From Desulfurococcus amylolyticus Z-533 (GTDB taxonomy: Archaea > Thermoproteota > Thermoprotei_A > Sulfolobales > Desulfurococcaceae), in contig NZ_KI911318.1 of assembly GCF_000513855.1 (NCBI RefSeq), positions 1,117,327 through 1,181,326 of the forward strand: 64,000 bases of DNA. The letters run 5' to 3'. The translations under genes and the position numbers were made by a program. This document shows positions 39,358-48,603 of the stretch, piece by piece. The notes beneath the pieces were generated by a model that worked only from the letters and a program-made list of their open reading frames with translations, had not been told where the DNA came from and ran no database searches. The number at the start of each line of letters is the position of its first letter. Position 1 is the first letter of the stretch.

Positions 39358-40232
39358 GGGCTTACCTGGGTAAACTAGGTAAACTAGAGGAGGAAGCTAG
39401 GAGCCTATCAAACAATATAAGGAATTTTTTAAGTGAGACAGGCTCAAACAGGCTCATTATATCCTACAACGGTCATGGTTACCTACCAGCATCATGCATG
39501 TTCTGGCACGTAGTAACCATGGATGAAGAAAAATCAATCCTTCTCCTTGATATTCCATCTACATCATTATATGTGCTGGCCTACAGGGATCCCACACCTT
39601 TAATCATATACACGTCAAACCATTCAGGCCTACTTAACATACTTCAGATAGCTAGAATAATGAGCCATCCCTATATGGCGCTAGTGGCTAAGCCTGTTGA
39701 TAAAAAAATCGTGGAGGTATTGAAGAGCTATAACATCATCTACACAAGCATCAATGATGAGCTTGACTCAACCCTTGTAATGGCTATCGCTGTGTTCCAC
39801 GCATTAGCCAGTATATATAAGGATAGATTATCCAGGAGAGGTGTGAGGGTATTTGAACACAGCAGGGAAGGCTTCACCTTAATAGCTGGAGAACTCATAG
39901 AGGTTTACAAGGATGTTTTCTCTAAGGTATCCCTTCATAGAGAAGTAGTGGTATCATCGAGTAGGTTAATGGAGCCCTCCGCACGCTACCTAGTTGACGC
40001 ATTAAAACGTAGACGGGTGAATGCTAGGTACGAATATCCTGAGTCAATACCTAACTCAGCGGACGTGTTATTAATCGGTACTAGTGTGGAGGAGTATTAT
40101 CTAAGAGAACTCAAGAGCAGGCTTGCAGTGGGGAAAACTAGAGTAAACGAACTAATATTAAACACTGACCCTATTGAAGCCAACATATACTTAGCCATAA
40201 TAGCTAATTATCTAGCCTGTTGCGGGTTCTAA
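39327..40232 (+). CDS. SIS-domain-like protein of unknown function
   Basis: This 301-residue protein begins at TTG 39327 inside the end of the phosphorylase gene. Weak similarity to sugar-isomerase (SIS) domains is suggested by repeating beta-alpha units: [15 protein letters not shown] (~residue 40), [14 protein letters not shown] (~90), [13 protein letters not shown] (~181) and [15 protein letters not shown] (~243). The usual Ser-rich phosphate loop is not clear. Two cysteines end the protein (LACCGF). A role next to purine or methylthioribose salvage is possible but only inferred. Confidence 0.5.
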   Translation: MQEPGDSFNVGAYLGKLGKLEEEARSLSNNIRNFLSETGSNRLIISYNGHGYLPASCMFWHVVTMDEEKSILLLDIPSTSLYVLAYRDPTPLIIYTSNHSGLLNILQIARIMSHPYMALVAKPVDKKIVEVLKSYNIIYTSINDELDSTLVMAIAVFHALASIYKDRLSRRGVRVFEHSREGFTLIAGELIEVYKDVFSKVSLHREVVVSSSRLMEPSARYLVDALKRRRVNARYEYPESIPNSADVLLIGTSVEEYYLRELKSRLAVGKTRVNELILNTDPIEANIYLAIIANYLACCGF

Positions 40233-40542
40233 ATCCTTTCTAATTTGGATATTTTTGGATGTGTTTTATCTTCTCGGTGTCTTCACTTGTTTTCCTTGAT
40301 GACTATTGCTTTTACTTTTCTCCCGGTATTCTCTGGGCGGGTATACGGGGTATTCCCCCGCTGTGAAGGGTGAAGCAGGTAGCCAGAAATATCTACAGGC
40401 AATCACAGATATTCACCAGACCCGAACCCTGGAGCACGCTTTATAAGCACAATGGTTTAAATCTATAAGAACAACCTATATATCTAGACGTGTAAGAATA
40501 TCATTATTTAATACCCAGTCTGTTTTAAGCTAGTTAGGGAGG
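40233..40542. other. Gene-free region, possible mobile-element debris
   Basis: The 310-base gap has on its minus strand a short protein-like frame (QRGNTPYTRPENTGRKVKAI, stop TGA at ~40281) whose end recalls small transposase-associated AbrB-like (DUF2080-type) proteins. It also has a hairpin, CGGGG-TATT-CCCCG, at ~40346. The promoter of the next gene (TTTAAATCTATA) lies near 40457. I see nothing else. Confidence 0.35.
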
Positions 40543-40881
40543 ATGAGTATGAGTAAATTATTATACTCAAGGAAAATACCGTACCTGGCTGGTGCAGGCG
40601 TATTCATAGGCATGTTTATCTCGGTATACAATTTAACACTCCCATACGTGGCAGCCGGCCTAGCCGTTTTCTTCATCTCACTACTCTATTTCTACATCTA
40701 CATTAAGAGCCAGGATAGCTTAAAGGAGTGCAAGAGTGTTATACACATGATCATCCTAATAACATGCCTCGGCTCCATCATTGGTGCTGCTCTCTCAGGG
40801 TTTACGCTTACCTCAGCCCTTACCGCTACAGGCATATCCTCGGCTCTACTTATACTAGCTGCATTAATTGAGAAGGTGTAG
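40543..40881 (+). CDS. Small integral membrane protein
   Basis: This 112-residue protein has four predicted membrane helices (LAGAGVFIGMFISVYNLTL; VAAGLAVFFISLLYFYIYI; IHMIILITCLGSIIGAAL; TATGISSALLILAALI) and short charged loops. No enzyme motif is seen. GGGAGGATGAG precedes the ATG. Its stop is three bases before the ATP-grasp gene, so the two should be made together. Function is unknown. Confidence 0.6.
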   Translation: MSMSKLLYSRKIPYLAGAGVFIGMFISVYNLTLPYVAAGLAVFFISLLYFYIYIKSQDSLKECKSVIHMIILITCLGSIIGAALSGFTLTSALTATGISSALLILAALIEKV

Positions 40882-40884
40882 GGT

Positions 40885-41775
40885 TTGAGGATAGCTGTTG
40901 TGGATTATAAAAAAGAGCCTAGGAAGGGCTCACTTGAACTAATGGAGTCGATATCTAGGCACGGGCATGAACCAGTTTACTTGAAGACACCGATGCTTGA
41001 TGCTGTGTTAACGCCTGGGGGCATCAAGGTGTACCAGTCCACGGAGGAGGTAAGTGTTAACGCTGCTATTCTAAGAGGAATAGGCTTCATAACCAGCTTA
41101 GAGACTCTAATGAAGAGAATCGGTGTTCTCGAGGCACTTGCTTCACAAATACCCGTGATCAACGATCCTTCTAAATCCCTTATCGCTAGAGACAAGTGGA
41201 GATGCCTCCTGCACCTCTACTTAAAGGGGTTTCCCGTACCAGAGACGCTTGTAACCGAGAACCCCTTTACAGCTATGAGGTATGTTAAAGACAAGCATAT
41301 AGTGGTATACAAGCCCCTCATGGGGAGCCTTGGCCTAGGGAGCACGCTAGTACAGGACCCAGATCTCGCATTTAATGTCACAAGGGGATTAATGAATATA
41401 GGTTTACCAAGCTACTACCAGGTGTACCTTGAGAAGCCGGGTTATGATTACAGGGTTTTCGTAGTTGGCGAAGAAGTAATAGGTGCCATGAAACGTGTTA
41501 ACCCATATTCTTGGAAGACAAATGTGGCCCAGGGAGCTGGTGGAGTACCTGTCAGCGAGAAGGAGGAGCCAGAGGTATATGAGCTGGGCTTGAAAGCCGT
41601 GAAAATACTTGGCCTAGAGTATGCGGGCGTCGATATAGCGTATGATAAGGGTACCGAGAGATACTATATTCTAGAGGTGAACGCGTTTCCACAATGGGAG
41701 GGGTTGAGGAGCGCTACAGGAGTAAATCCGCCCGATTACATTGTAAAATATGTTATCGAAAAAATAAAAAAGTAG
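40885..41775 (+). CDS. RimK/LysX-like ATP-grasp ligase
   Basis: This 296-residue protein has the three-domain ATP-grasp layout. IVVYKPLMGSLGLGSTLV (~residue 135) forms the ATP loop, YDYRVFVVGEEVIGAMKR (~190) and NVAQGAGGVPV (~214) follow, and the metal-binding end is YYILEVNAFPQWEGL (~262). The RimK family adds an amino acid, often glutamate, to a carboxylate of a protein or cofactor. The acceptor cannot be told from sequence. It starts at TTG 40885. LysX for lysine synthesis is unlikely, as no lysine genes are nearby. Confidence 0.75.
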   Translation: MRIAVVDYKKEPRKGSLELMESISRHGHEPVYLKTPMLDAVLTPGGIKVYQSTEEVSVNAAILRGIGFITSLETLMKRIGVLEALASQIPVINDPSKSLIARDKWRCLLHLYLKGFPVPETLVTENPFTAMRYVKDKHIVVYKPLMGSLGLGSTLVQDPDLAFNVTRGLMNIGLPSYYQVYLEKPGYDYRVFVVGEEVIGAMKRVNPYSWKTNVAQGAGGVPVSEKEEPEVYELGLKAVKILGLEYAGVDIAYDKGTERYYILEVNAFPQWEGLRSATGVNPPDYIVKYVIEKIKK

Positions 41776-41790
41776 AGTAGGCTTAGAAGA

Positions 41791-42963
41791 CTAATGTTTC
41801 ATCCTGATCTTTACTACTGAGCCCTGGAATTCCTGCTGTATATTTAATCCTCCCTGAACCCTGTTCTGCAGCTCCTGCAGCGACAGCTGGAGTAGTTGTA
41901 GTCCCGTGGCATTGGTCTTCGATGCTACCTCTTTCACTAGATCATAGCAGTAATCCCTCAACTGCTTCCCCATTATTACCCTTGTTAATACGGGGTGTTT
42001 ACTGAGCTTTTCTAGTGCTGAAGCTAGTATGTTAGCTATCTGAACGTATTCTCTCTCCTTCCACATCTCAGTTCTATTCTGTATCTCCTTTCTAACCTCG
42101 CCCACTATATCCCTTATGCTCTTAATCTCACCCTTCTCTACTCTAGCATTTATCTCGCTTCTTAATTCCAGAGGTAGCTTATCCAGTAGTCCTGGAGGGA
42201 TGAATGGCTTCCCCCTGATTATCCCGAGGTCTCTAAGATACTGGGTGAACACGGTCTTCACTAGTGTAGAGTACGCCCTAACATAAGCCTTGTACCCGGC
42301 TATGGCGTGCCTGAATGCTGCTGTAACATTGCCTTCTCCAAGGTATTGCTGTGCTAATGAGGTTAGATTATCACCCTTACTGACCCAGTAGTATGTAAAA
42401 GTGGTGTTGAAATTCTTTGACTCAGCGTAGCTTACCGCGTTTAACAGTATGGATTTTAACTCGCTTGATGCAGTTATCACAGCGTTTACAGTCTCATCTG
42501 TCACGGTGTTATTCTCGCCAAGGCTACTGTATATTACCCTTGCCAGCACTGGATTAGCGAATGAAGGAGCATGGCCATAGTGTATCGCGGCCACTACGGC
42601 GAAGACTATTGCCCTCCTACTTGCATTATCCTTCAGCTCCAGGGCCTTATCAAGGAATTTATCACCGAGGTTAAGAGTCACGTTAGCAACGCTTACATTA
42701 TGGTTTACCTCCCACATGAACAGCTCATACGTTATATTCCTCATCATATATGCTAGGTTTAAGGCATCATCGATGGATATAGCTGGCACTGTGAGATTCA
42801 TCGTGCTGTTCCCAACGATGATGTCACTGGCTACCTCTGAATCCTGGGATTCCTGATCCCCGCTTGCGATGATGGGTATGGATGCTAATGGCGCTATCGA
42901 GACTATTAATGCCACTATGGATATTAACCCGATTATCCTCCAGTTCACATTACACCACCTCAA
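41791..42963 (-). CDS. Secreted or membrane-anchored protein of unknown function
   Basis: This 390-residue protein has an N-terminal hydrophobic segment (WRIIGLISIVALIVSIAPLA, ~residue 8) followed by a small-residue stretch, consistent with a signal peptide or anchor. The rest is largely helical and contains many N-x-S/T sequons (for example NSTMNLT, NITYELF, NVTLNLG), as expected for an exported archaeal glycoprotein. It has no catalytic motif. It is transcribed alone and converges on the ATP-grasp gene. Confidence 0.6.
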   Translation of the reverse strand: MRWCNVNWRIIGLISIVALIVSIAPLASIPIIASGDQESQDSEVASDIIVGNSTMNLTVPAISIDDALNLAYMMRNITYELFMWEVNHNVSVANVTLNLGDKFLDKALELKDNASRRAIVFAVVAAIHYGHAPSFANPVLARVIYSSLGENNTVTDETVNAVITASSELKSILLNAVSYAESKNFNTTFTYYWVSKGDNLTSLAQQYLGEGNVTAAFRHAIAGYKAYVRAYSTLVKTVFTQYLRDLGIIRGKPFIPPGLLDKLPLELRSEINARVEKGEIKSIRDIVGEVRKEIQNRTEMWKEREYVQIANILASALEKLSKHPVLTRVIMGKQLRDYCYDLVKEVASKTNATGLQLLQLSLQELQNRVQGGLNIQQEFQGSVVKIRMKH

Positions 42964-43347
42964 GGAGGGTATATAGCGATAGTTAAAAATAAGGGCTCGT
43001 CTGAAACAATCGGGGAAACTGTTCCAATATGCTTGAAACCATCGGACTCATCGGACACATTAATAAACTACCCACCAGTATTATTATGATCGACATGATG
43101 AATAGCGAACCGTCGGAGCTGTGAAGAAGAGCTCTCAGCCTGATTAAAACCGAATCTAATACCCATCCCCCATGGTGGCAGCTGCTTCAGGCTCCCTAGG
43201 TATCTAGAGTATCATTGAAACCAGGGAAATCTAAGTGCTATAACCTATGAGACATAGTATTGTAGGCTTGAATAAATCGAATTCTATGAACGCTCCTAGA
43301 GATAAATGTGACAACAATAAAAGACCTTAATTCAGGAGTTAATAATA
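42964..43347. other. Intergenic region containing a C/D sRNA candidate
   Basis: These 384 bases between divergent genes hold no protein-coding frame that I can support. The likely promoters of the two genes lie at its edges. A C/D-box-like stretch is at 43095-43143 (listed separately). The remainder shows no repeat. Confidence 0.45.
43092..43147 (+). ncRNA. Candidate C/D box guide RNA
   Basis: A canonical C box ATGATGA (43095-43101), a D'-like CGGA (~43113), a C'-like TGTGAAG (~43119) and a canonical D box CTGA (43140-43143) occur in order within ~50 bases, the usual size of archaeal C/D sRNAs. The spacers of 11-14 bases could act as 2'-O-methylation guides. The D' and C' boxes are imperfect and targets were not checked. 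Confidence 0.4.
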
Positions 43348-44490
43348 GTGTGGAAATATATGTTCGACTGGTTTAAAACACTAATCATGTACAGGTCTGA
43401 CGCGTTAACTGTATGGGGCGATCCTATCGTAGTTGAAAGACTCTCCTGGTATTATAGCGTGATGAAAAACGAGAAGCCAGCTAGATTCATGGTCGCGAAG
43501 AAGGTCCCCGTGGATATAGATCCTTACAATAATATGCCCCTGGATGAACTATGGAGCATTCACGAGAAGGCGTCCAGGGAGTTCGCATCGCTTCTCAGAG
43601 ATATAGTTGAGAGGGGCCTCGACATCAGTGAGCTGGAAACCCCTAAATACAGCTACCTTGATATAAAGACGGCTATAGCGTATAAGCTTATTGAGGAGTG
43701 CAGACTCTGCGAAAGGAAATGTGGTGCTAAGAGGATTAAGGGGAAGCCCGGTGTCTGCCTGGTAGATAGGGAGTGCATAGTGCACAGCTTCTTCCACCAT
43801 ATTGGTGAAGAAGCCCCCTTGGTACCCAGCGGGACGATATTCTATGGTGGATGCAACTTTAAATGTGTTTTCTGTCAGAACTGGGATATAAGCCAGGTAC
43901 ATGCTAGAGATGGGGAACGGGTTTCACCAAGGGAATTAGCGTTTATACAGAGGAATCTAAGGCTTAAAGGAGCCAGGAACATAAATCACGTAGGTGGGGA
44001 GCCAACGCCCCATCTACCATTCATACTTGAAAGCCTCAGGTACCTCGATGTAAATGTACCCCAGTTATGGAACAGCAACATGTATATGAGCGGGGAGGCT
44101 ATGACGCTACTACGGGACATAATAGATATATGGCTGCCCGACCTGAAATACGGCAATAATGAGTGCGCTTGGAGACTCAGTAAGGTGAGAAACTACTGGG
44201 AGATTGTAACTAGGAATATAAAGGTAGCACATGACTCCAGTGATATAATTATAAGGCACTTGGTTTTACCAGGGCACGTAGAGTGCTGTACGAGAAGAGT
44301 CTTAGAATGGATTGCATCGAACACGCCAAGGGCATTAGTGAATATCATGGATCAATATAGGCCGGAACACATAGTAGCGAAACACCCCGGGTTATACCCT
44401 GAGATAGCTCGAAAACCTAGCGCATCAGAATTAAAGACCGCTTATGAGATAGCCGATAGCTTGGGGATAATGTATCAACAGGTATCATGA
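43348..44490 (+). CDS. Radical SAM protein, pyruvate-formate-lyase-activating-enzyme-related (COG1313-like)
   Basis: This 380-residue protein has an N-terminal Cys cluster (CRLCERKCGAKRIKGKPGVC, ~residue 117) followed by the radical-SAM motif CNFKCVFC (~171), with the GGEP-type glycine motif in HVGGEPTPHLPF (~213). This order is shared by PflA-like archaeal proteins of unknown substrate. It would use a [4Fe-4S] cluster and S-adenosylmethionine to make a radical. It starts at GTG 43348 and is followed after ten bases by a small hypothetical gene. No glycyl-radical enzyme is nearby. Confidence 0.8.
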   Translation: MWKYMFDWFKTLIMYRSDALTVWGDPIVVERLSWYYSVMKNEKPARFMVAKKVPVDIDPYNNMPLDELWSIHEKASREFASLLRDIVERGLDISELETPKYSYLDIKTAIAYKLIEECRLCERKCGAKRIKGKPGVCLVDRECIVHSFFHHIGEEAPLVPSGTIFYGGCNFKCVFCQNWDISQVHARDGERVSPRELAFIQRNLRLKGARNINHVGGEPTPHLPFILESLRYLDVNVPQLWNSNMYMSGEAMTLLRDIIDIWLPDLKYGNNECAWRLSKVRNYWEIVTRNIKVAHDSSDIIIRHLVLPGHVECCTRRVLEWIASNTPRALVNIMDQYRPEHIVAKHPGLYPEIARKPSASELKTAYEIADSLGIMYQQVS

Positions 44491-44500
44491 GGCGATTTCA

Positions 44501-44872
44501 TTGAGTAAACCAGGTATTGTTTCAGAATACTATTTCAGCGATCATTATAGAGTCATAGTCGTCGAGGAAGGCGACTCCTATATAGTATCAGTTGATGTAT
44601 ATAGGAGTAAATGGATTTTTACGGATTACACAGAAAAATGCGTGGAAAACACATGTCTACTCCTAAAAGAATTATCACCAGAACCCGGTGATAATCGATA
44701 CGTGGATCTAGATAGTGTATCAAAGATAATAATCATAGGTGTTAAAGTAGACGATAACTATGAAACAATAAATGTTAAATGGGTGCTCAGAAAAAAGCCG
44801 ACATACAGTGATATAGAGTCGCTATACGAGGCCTCCTGGCGTATAATAGGGTGCCACCGCGGAGATTGTTAG
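44501..44872 (+). CDS. Hypothetical protein downstream of the radical SAM gene
   Basis: This 123-residue protein starts at TTG 44501, ten bases after the radical SAM stop, and ends 37 bases before valS. It is predicted to be alpha/beta, with YYFSDHYRVIVVEEGDSYIV as the first beta hairpin. It has four cysteines: two in KCVENTCLL and two near the end in GCHRGDC, which might form a disulfide or metal site. I recognise no family. Linkage to the radical SAM gene or to valS is by position only. Confidence 0.5.
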   Translation: MSKPGIVSEYYFSDHYRVIVVEEGDSYIVSVDVYRSKWIFTDYTEKCVENTCLLLKELSPEPGDNRYVDLDSVSKIIIIGVKVDDNYETINVKWVLRKKPTYSDIESLYEASWRIIGCHRGDC

Positions 44873-44909
44873 AGGGAATCCTAAAATATATTAAAATAAA
44901 TTCTTTACT

Positions 44910-47381
44910 ATGGAATATCCTAATTTAGTGAGGGACAGTATCATGGAACAAGCCTACGAGCCAAAAATTCGTGAGAAAAGATGGGATTTAAAGAGGGAAA
45001 AAGAGCTTCTTGAAACCTGGGATAAGGAAGGAGTATACAAATTCATATTTAATCCAGGTGATAACAGGGAGATCATTGCCATCGATACGCCCCCACCCTA
45101 TGCAAGCGGTAAATGGCATGTCGGTGGAGCCGCCCACTATACCCAAATCGATATGATTGCCAGGTACTTTAGAATGAAGGGTTACAATGTACTTGTCCCA
45201 TTCTACGCGGATAGAAATGGACTACCCGTGGAAGTACAAGTCGAGAAGACGTATAAGGTGAATCCACATGAACTCTCCGCAACACCGGAGGGTAGGGAGC
45301 ACTTTCTAAAGCTCTGCAGGGAGTTCCTCGATAAAGCCGAGGGTGAGCTCGTTAATGTATGGAGGAGGCTTGGATGCAGTTTCCAATATTGGAGAAACGG
45401 TACTGACAGCGAGGAGTATAGGAGAATCACGCAGGCTACATTTATAGAGCTCTATAAGAGGGGCCTTATATATGAGGCTGAGAGACCGGTTAACTGGTGT
45501 CCCCGGTGCAGGACCTCGTTGGCTGACGCCGAGTTAGAGTATAATGAGGAGGAGACGTATCTATACTATATAAAGTTCCAGGTTAAGGAGACTGGTGAAC
45601 ACATAGTAGTAGCCACTACAAGACCTGAACTGCTACGTTCCTGTAAAGCCCTCGTGTATCATCCGGGCGATGAAAGATATGTCAAATACAAGGGAATGCA
45701 CGCTATCAACCCTGTCTACGGTCATGAAATGCCTATATTGGAATACGAGGAGGTTGATCCAGGCTATGGCACTGGCTTGGTCATGGTATGTAGTTACGGT
45801 GATCAAAGAGACGTAAAGATGTTCAGGGATCTGGGGTTAGAACCTTTGATCATAGTAAGTAAGGAAGGTTACTTAACCAAAGAAGCTGGGATCCTCGCCG
45901 GGTTAAAGCTTACTGAAGCTAGAGCTAAAGTAGTGGAGATCCTTGAGTCGAATGGATTGCTGGTTAAAAAAGAGAAAATCAAGCACGACATTCCAGTGTG
46001 CTGGAGGTGTAAGACACCGATACAGATAGTGAACTCGAGGGAGTGGTTCCTGAAGCAACTGGATTTCAGGGATGAGTTGTTAAAAATAATCGATCAAATA
46101 GAGTTCAAGCCTTTAATGCATAAAAAGAAACTGGTTGACTGGATCAACAGTGTCTCGACTGATTGGCCGATAAGTAAGGATAGATACTATGCAACCGAGA
46201 TCCCTCTGTGGAAATGCAGTAAATGTGGTTCAATACTGTTACCGGAGCCTGGTAAATACTATAGACCCTGGAGGGAACCCGCGCCATGGGATAAATGCCC
46301 TGTATGCGGGGCTCCCCGTGAATACCTAGTAGGCGAGAAAAAAGTCTTCGACACATGGTTTGACAGCAGCATAAGTGTTCTATATGTAACCCACTATATA
46401 AGGGATCCTGTACTATTTGAGAAAGCATTTAAATACACGCTGAGGCCTCAGGGACAGGATATTATTAGAACATGGCTATATTACTCTATTCTAAGAGTAT
46501 ACCAGTTGACCGGGAAGCCTGCTTTCAAATGGGTTAGAATCACTGGAATGGGGCTTGATGAGAAAGGGGAAGCAATGCATAAGTCTAAGGGAAACGTTAT
46601 CGATCCTGATCCATATGTTGAGAAATACGGGGCAGATGCATTTAGGTTCTGGGCTGCTATAAGTGCTAAACTAGGCTATGACTACAGATTCTCAGAGCAA
46701 ACACTGAAAACCGGTTTATACTTTGCTACAAAACTATGGAATATAGCAAGGTATATCTCCAGCTTCCCGGAGCCCAAGGAATACAGGTTAAGGGGAATAG
46801 ATAAAGCAACACTAGCGTACCTTGATAAAATAATTGAGAAGATTGATAAGGCATATAGCGAGCTCGATGTATACGAGCCGGTGAACGAGATCTATCAGTT
46901 CACATGGAATTATTTCGCCTCACACTACATCGAGTTAACCAAGTCTAGAGCATATAACAGGGATGGCAAATATAATGAGCTGGAACAGAAGGCAGCATGG
47001 TTCACACTCCACTATACCTTAAAATCAATACTTAAAGCCCTAGCCCCCATAATGCCCTTTATAACAGATGCCATATATAGGGAGCTCTATGGGAGATCCA
47101 TACACTTAGAGAGATTTCCGGAGCCAGATAGAGAGCGCTTAAAGCAACCACATAACCTCGTTGAGAAAGTGGTCAATGTTAACTCAGCTATATGGAGCTA
47201 TAAGAAGAGGAATAATATGAAGCTAAGTGAACCATTAAGGGGCAAGGTATACCTGCCCAAGGACCTTGAAGAGGTAGCAGAGGAACTGAGGGATCTCCAT
47301 AAACTCGAAGAGATAGAATTCTACGAGGAAGCGCCCTCCAATACCATTGATGTAGGGGGCGGCGTATACTTGTCACCCTAA
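44910..47381 (+). CDS. valS: Valyl-tRNA synthetase
   Basis: This 823-residue class I synthetase has the HIGH-equivalent WHVGGAAHY (~residue 69) and the KMSKS-equivalent MHKSKGNVIDPDPY (~555). The editing (CP1) domain includes VVATTRPELLRSCKALVYHP (~231). Zinc-type CxxC pairs are CPRC (~197) and CWRC (~363), with further pairs in CSKCGS and CPVCGA (~435-466). The C-terminal anticodon domain is archaeal/short and lacks the long coiled-coil arm of bacterial ValRS. ATG 44910 is used, and ATG 44943 is another possible start. Confidence 0.93.
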   Translation: MEYPNLVRDSIMEQAYEPKIREKRWDLKREKELLETWDKEGVYKFIFNPGDNREIIAIDTPPPYASGKWHVGGAAHYTQIDMIARYFRMKGYNVLVPFYADRNGLPVEVQVEKTYKVNPHELSATPEGREHFLKLCREFLDKAEGELVNVWRRLGCSFQYWRNGTDSEEYRRITQATFIELYKRGLIYEAERPVNWCPRCRTSLADAELEYNEEETYLYYIKFQVKETGEHIVVATTRPELLRSCKALVYHPGDERYVKYKGMHAINPVYGHEMPILEYEEVDPGYGTGLVMVCSYGDQRDVKMFRDLGLEPLIIVSKEGYLTKEAGILAGLKLTEARAKVVEILESNGLLVKKEKIKHDIPVCWRCKTPIQIVNSREWFLKQLDFRDELLKIIDQIEFKPLMHKKKLVDWINSVSTDWPISKDRYYATEIPLWKCSKCGSILLPEPGKYYRPWREPAPWDKCPVCGAPREYLVGEKKVFDTWFDSSISVLYVTHYIRDPVLFEKAFKYTLRPQGQDIIRTWLYYSILRVYQLTGKPAFKWVRITGMGLDEKGEAMHKSKGNVIDPDPYVEKYGADAFRFWAAISAKLGYDYRFSEQTLKTGLYFATKLWNIARYISSFPEPKEYRLRGIDKATLAYLDKIIEKIDKAYSELDVYEPVNEIYQFTWNYFASHYIELTKSRAYNRDGKYNELEQKAAWFTLHYTLKSILKALAPIMPFITDAIYRELYGRSIHLERFPEPDRERLKQPHNLVEKVVNVNSAIWSYKKRNNMKLSEPLRGKVYLPKDLEEVAEELRDLHKLEEIEFYEEAPSNTIDVGGGVYLSP

Positions 47382-47384
47382 ATA

Positions 47385-48083
47385 TTAGTCTCCAAGGATT
47401 TTTCTCACTCTATACTCGATGCTCCAGGCAATCCTCTCTACATTGTCTTTAAGAGAGAGCCCTCCCTGATGAGGCTTTACTAGTCCCTTTCTCAGGGCAT
47501 CCAGTACTTCTGTTATGCTCGACGCATCCTCGATAAGTATGTAGGTGTAGGCTGAGCCCACGTGTTCCGGTATGTGGGCATCACTATTTGCGACACCGGG
47601 TTTCCCCATGATCCTCGAAGCCTCCAGAGCTCTCCTATTAGCGTTTCTAGATGCGTGAGCGTTCCATACCTCGATCGCATCCCATCCATCATAGTCGTAC
47701 ACCACGTCTCCTAACCCATGCCTCCAAGTATCGAAGGGGTGGGCTGGCACAACTACACAATTATTCTCATGAGCCTTATCTATCAGTAAGCCGACTTCAC
47801 GGGGAAGCTCTACATCGTTCTCGCAGTAGACAAGTATATCCCCGCTATAACTCCTTAACTCTATCCCCGGTACCACTAGTATCTTAGTGTCACTAGTGTT
47901 CCTGGCTATTTCCCTCGAGAACCTGTATCCCTCTAACCCGCCTTTAAACGTGTCATGATCTGTTATAGAGATCACGTTAATACCTCTAATCAGGGCATGC
48001 CTTATTATCTCCCGTGGACTGGCTTTCCCATCACTGTAGACTGAGTGTATATGGAGATCGGCTATAAGCATTAGTGAAATCAC
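47385..48083 (-). CDS. PHP-domain metal-dependent phosphoesterase
   Basis: This 232-residue protein has the PHP signature ADLHIHSVYSDGKASPREI (~residue 8), then SITDHDTFKGG (~39), VVPGIELRSYSGDI (~70), VVPAHPFDTWRHG (~113) and ANSDAHIPEHVG (~169). These His/Asp residues bind a trinuclear metal site, as in YciV-type 3',5'-nucleotide phosphatases. It converges on valS with only three bases between the stops. The substrate is unknown. Confidence 0.83.
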   Translation of the reverse strand: MISLMLIADLHIHSVYSDGKASPREIIRHALIRGINVISITDHDTFKGGLEGYRFSREIARNTSDTKILVVPGIELRSYSGDILVYCENDVELPREVGLLIDKAHENNCVVVPAHPFDTWRHGLGDVVYDYDGWDAIEVWNAHASRNANRRALEASRIMGKPGVANSDAHIPEHVGSAYTYILIEDASSITEVLDALRKGLVKPHQGGLSLKDNVERIAWSIEYRVRKILGD

Positions 48084-48131
48084 CGTTTTAAACTCATTAT
48101 AGATATTCTAATACCTAGTGGTGTTTTAAGC

Positions 48132-48311
48132 TTGGCGAGGATCATCCTTGAACAATCCAAGTGCATACTATGTATGCTCTGCGTAGATTATTGTCCGGTA
48201 AACGTCTTTAGTATTAGAGGAGATAAAATAATGATTGATGAAGCAAAATGTATTGAATGCTATGCGTGTAAACCCCTATGCCCCGTGCATGCTATAGAAA
48301 TACTTGACTAG
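48132..48311 (+). CDS. Short 2x[4Fe-4S] ferredoxin-like protein
   Basis: This 59-residue protein starts at TTG 48132. Two ferredoxin motifs are complete: CILCMLCVDYCPVN (residue 11) and CIECYACKPLCPVH (residue 40). This is the bacterial-type 2[4Fe-4S] pattern. It ends with TAG at 48311, three bases before the stop of the convergent zinc-ribbon gene. The partner enzyme is not evident. It is easily missed because it is so short and starts with TTG. Confidence 0.8.
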   Translation: MARIILEQSKCILCMLCVDYCPVNVFSIRGDKIMIDEAKCIECYACKPLCPVHAIEILD

Positions 48312-48313
48312 GC

Positions 48314-48562
48314 CTATGCGTAGTAAGGCTTCAGTTCACTCTTACAATAAGGACACTTATAGTGTAGTGTTCTAGCATCGGCCGCACAGAAATACGCGTT
48401 TAACTTCTGGCTAACGCATTTCGGGCAATAATATATATTCTTTAAATCATAACCCTGTACAAAGTCCAGGGTTGTACCACATATAGCACATTTCTCGGTT
48501 GTCCACCCTTTATGACCAGATCTATTCACACCTTTAAGCAGCCCAATCGTCATTGCTTTCAC
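48314..48562 (-). CDS. Small double zinc-ribbon protein
   Basis: This 82-residue protein has CAICGT (~residue 25) paired with CPKC (~46), and a second pair completed by CPYC (~74) with a nearby Cys and His (YFCAADARTLHYKC). It probably binds one or two zinc ions. A later start, ATG 48553 (MTIGLLKG), is possible. It is divergent from the metallophosphoesterase gene and faces the small ferredoxin gene. Function is unknown. Confidence 0.6.
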   Translation of the reverse strand: MKAMTIGLLKGVNRSGHKGWTTEKCAICGTTLDFVQGYDLKNIYYCPKCVSQKLNAYFCAADARTLHYKCPYCKSELKPYYA

Positions 48563-48603
48563 ACCCCTTTAATGCTTAACAGGTTTAGGAGTCCTTATAA
48601 ATA

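Noticed and set aside
40260-40400. A third TnpB C-terminal tail
   Set aside because: Similarity to the tails at 27 and 33 kb is limited to a short GTATAC...GCCCA stretch; the coding-like frame there fits a different small protein better.
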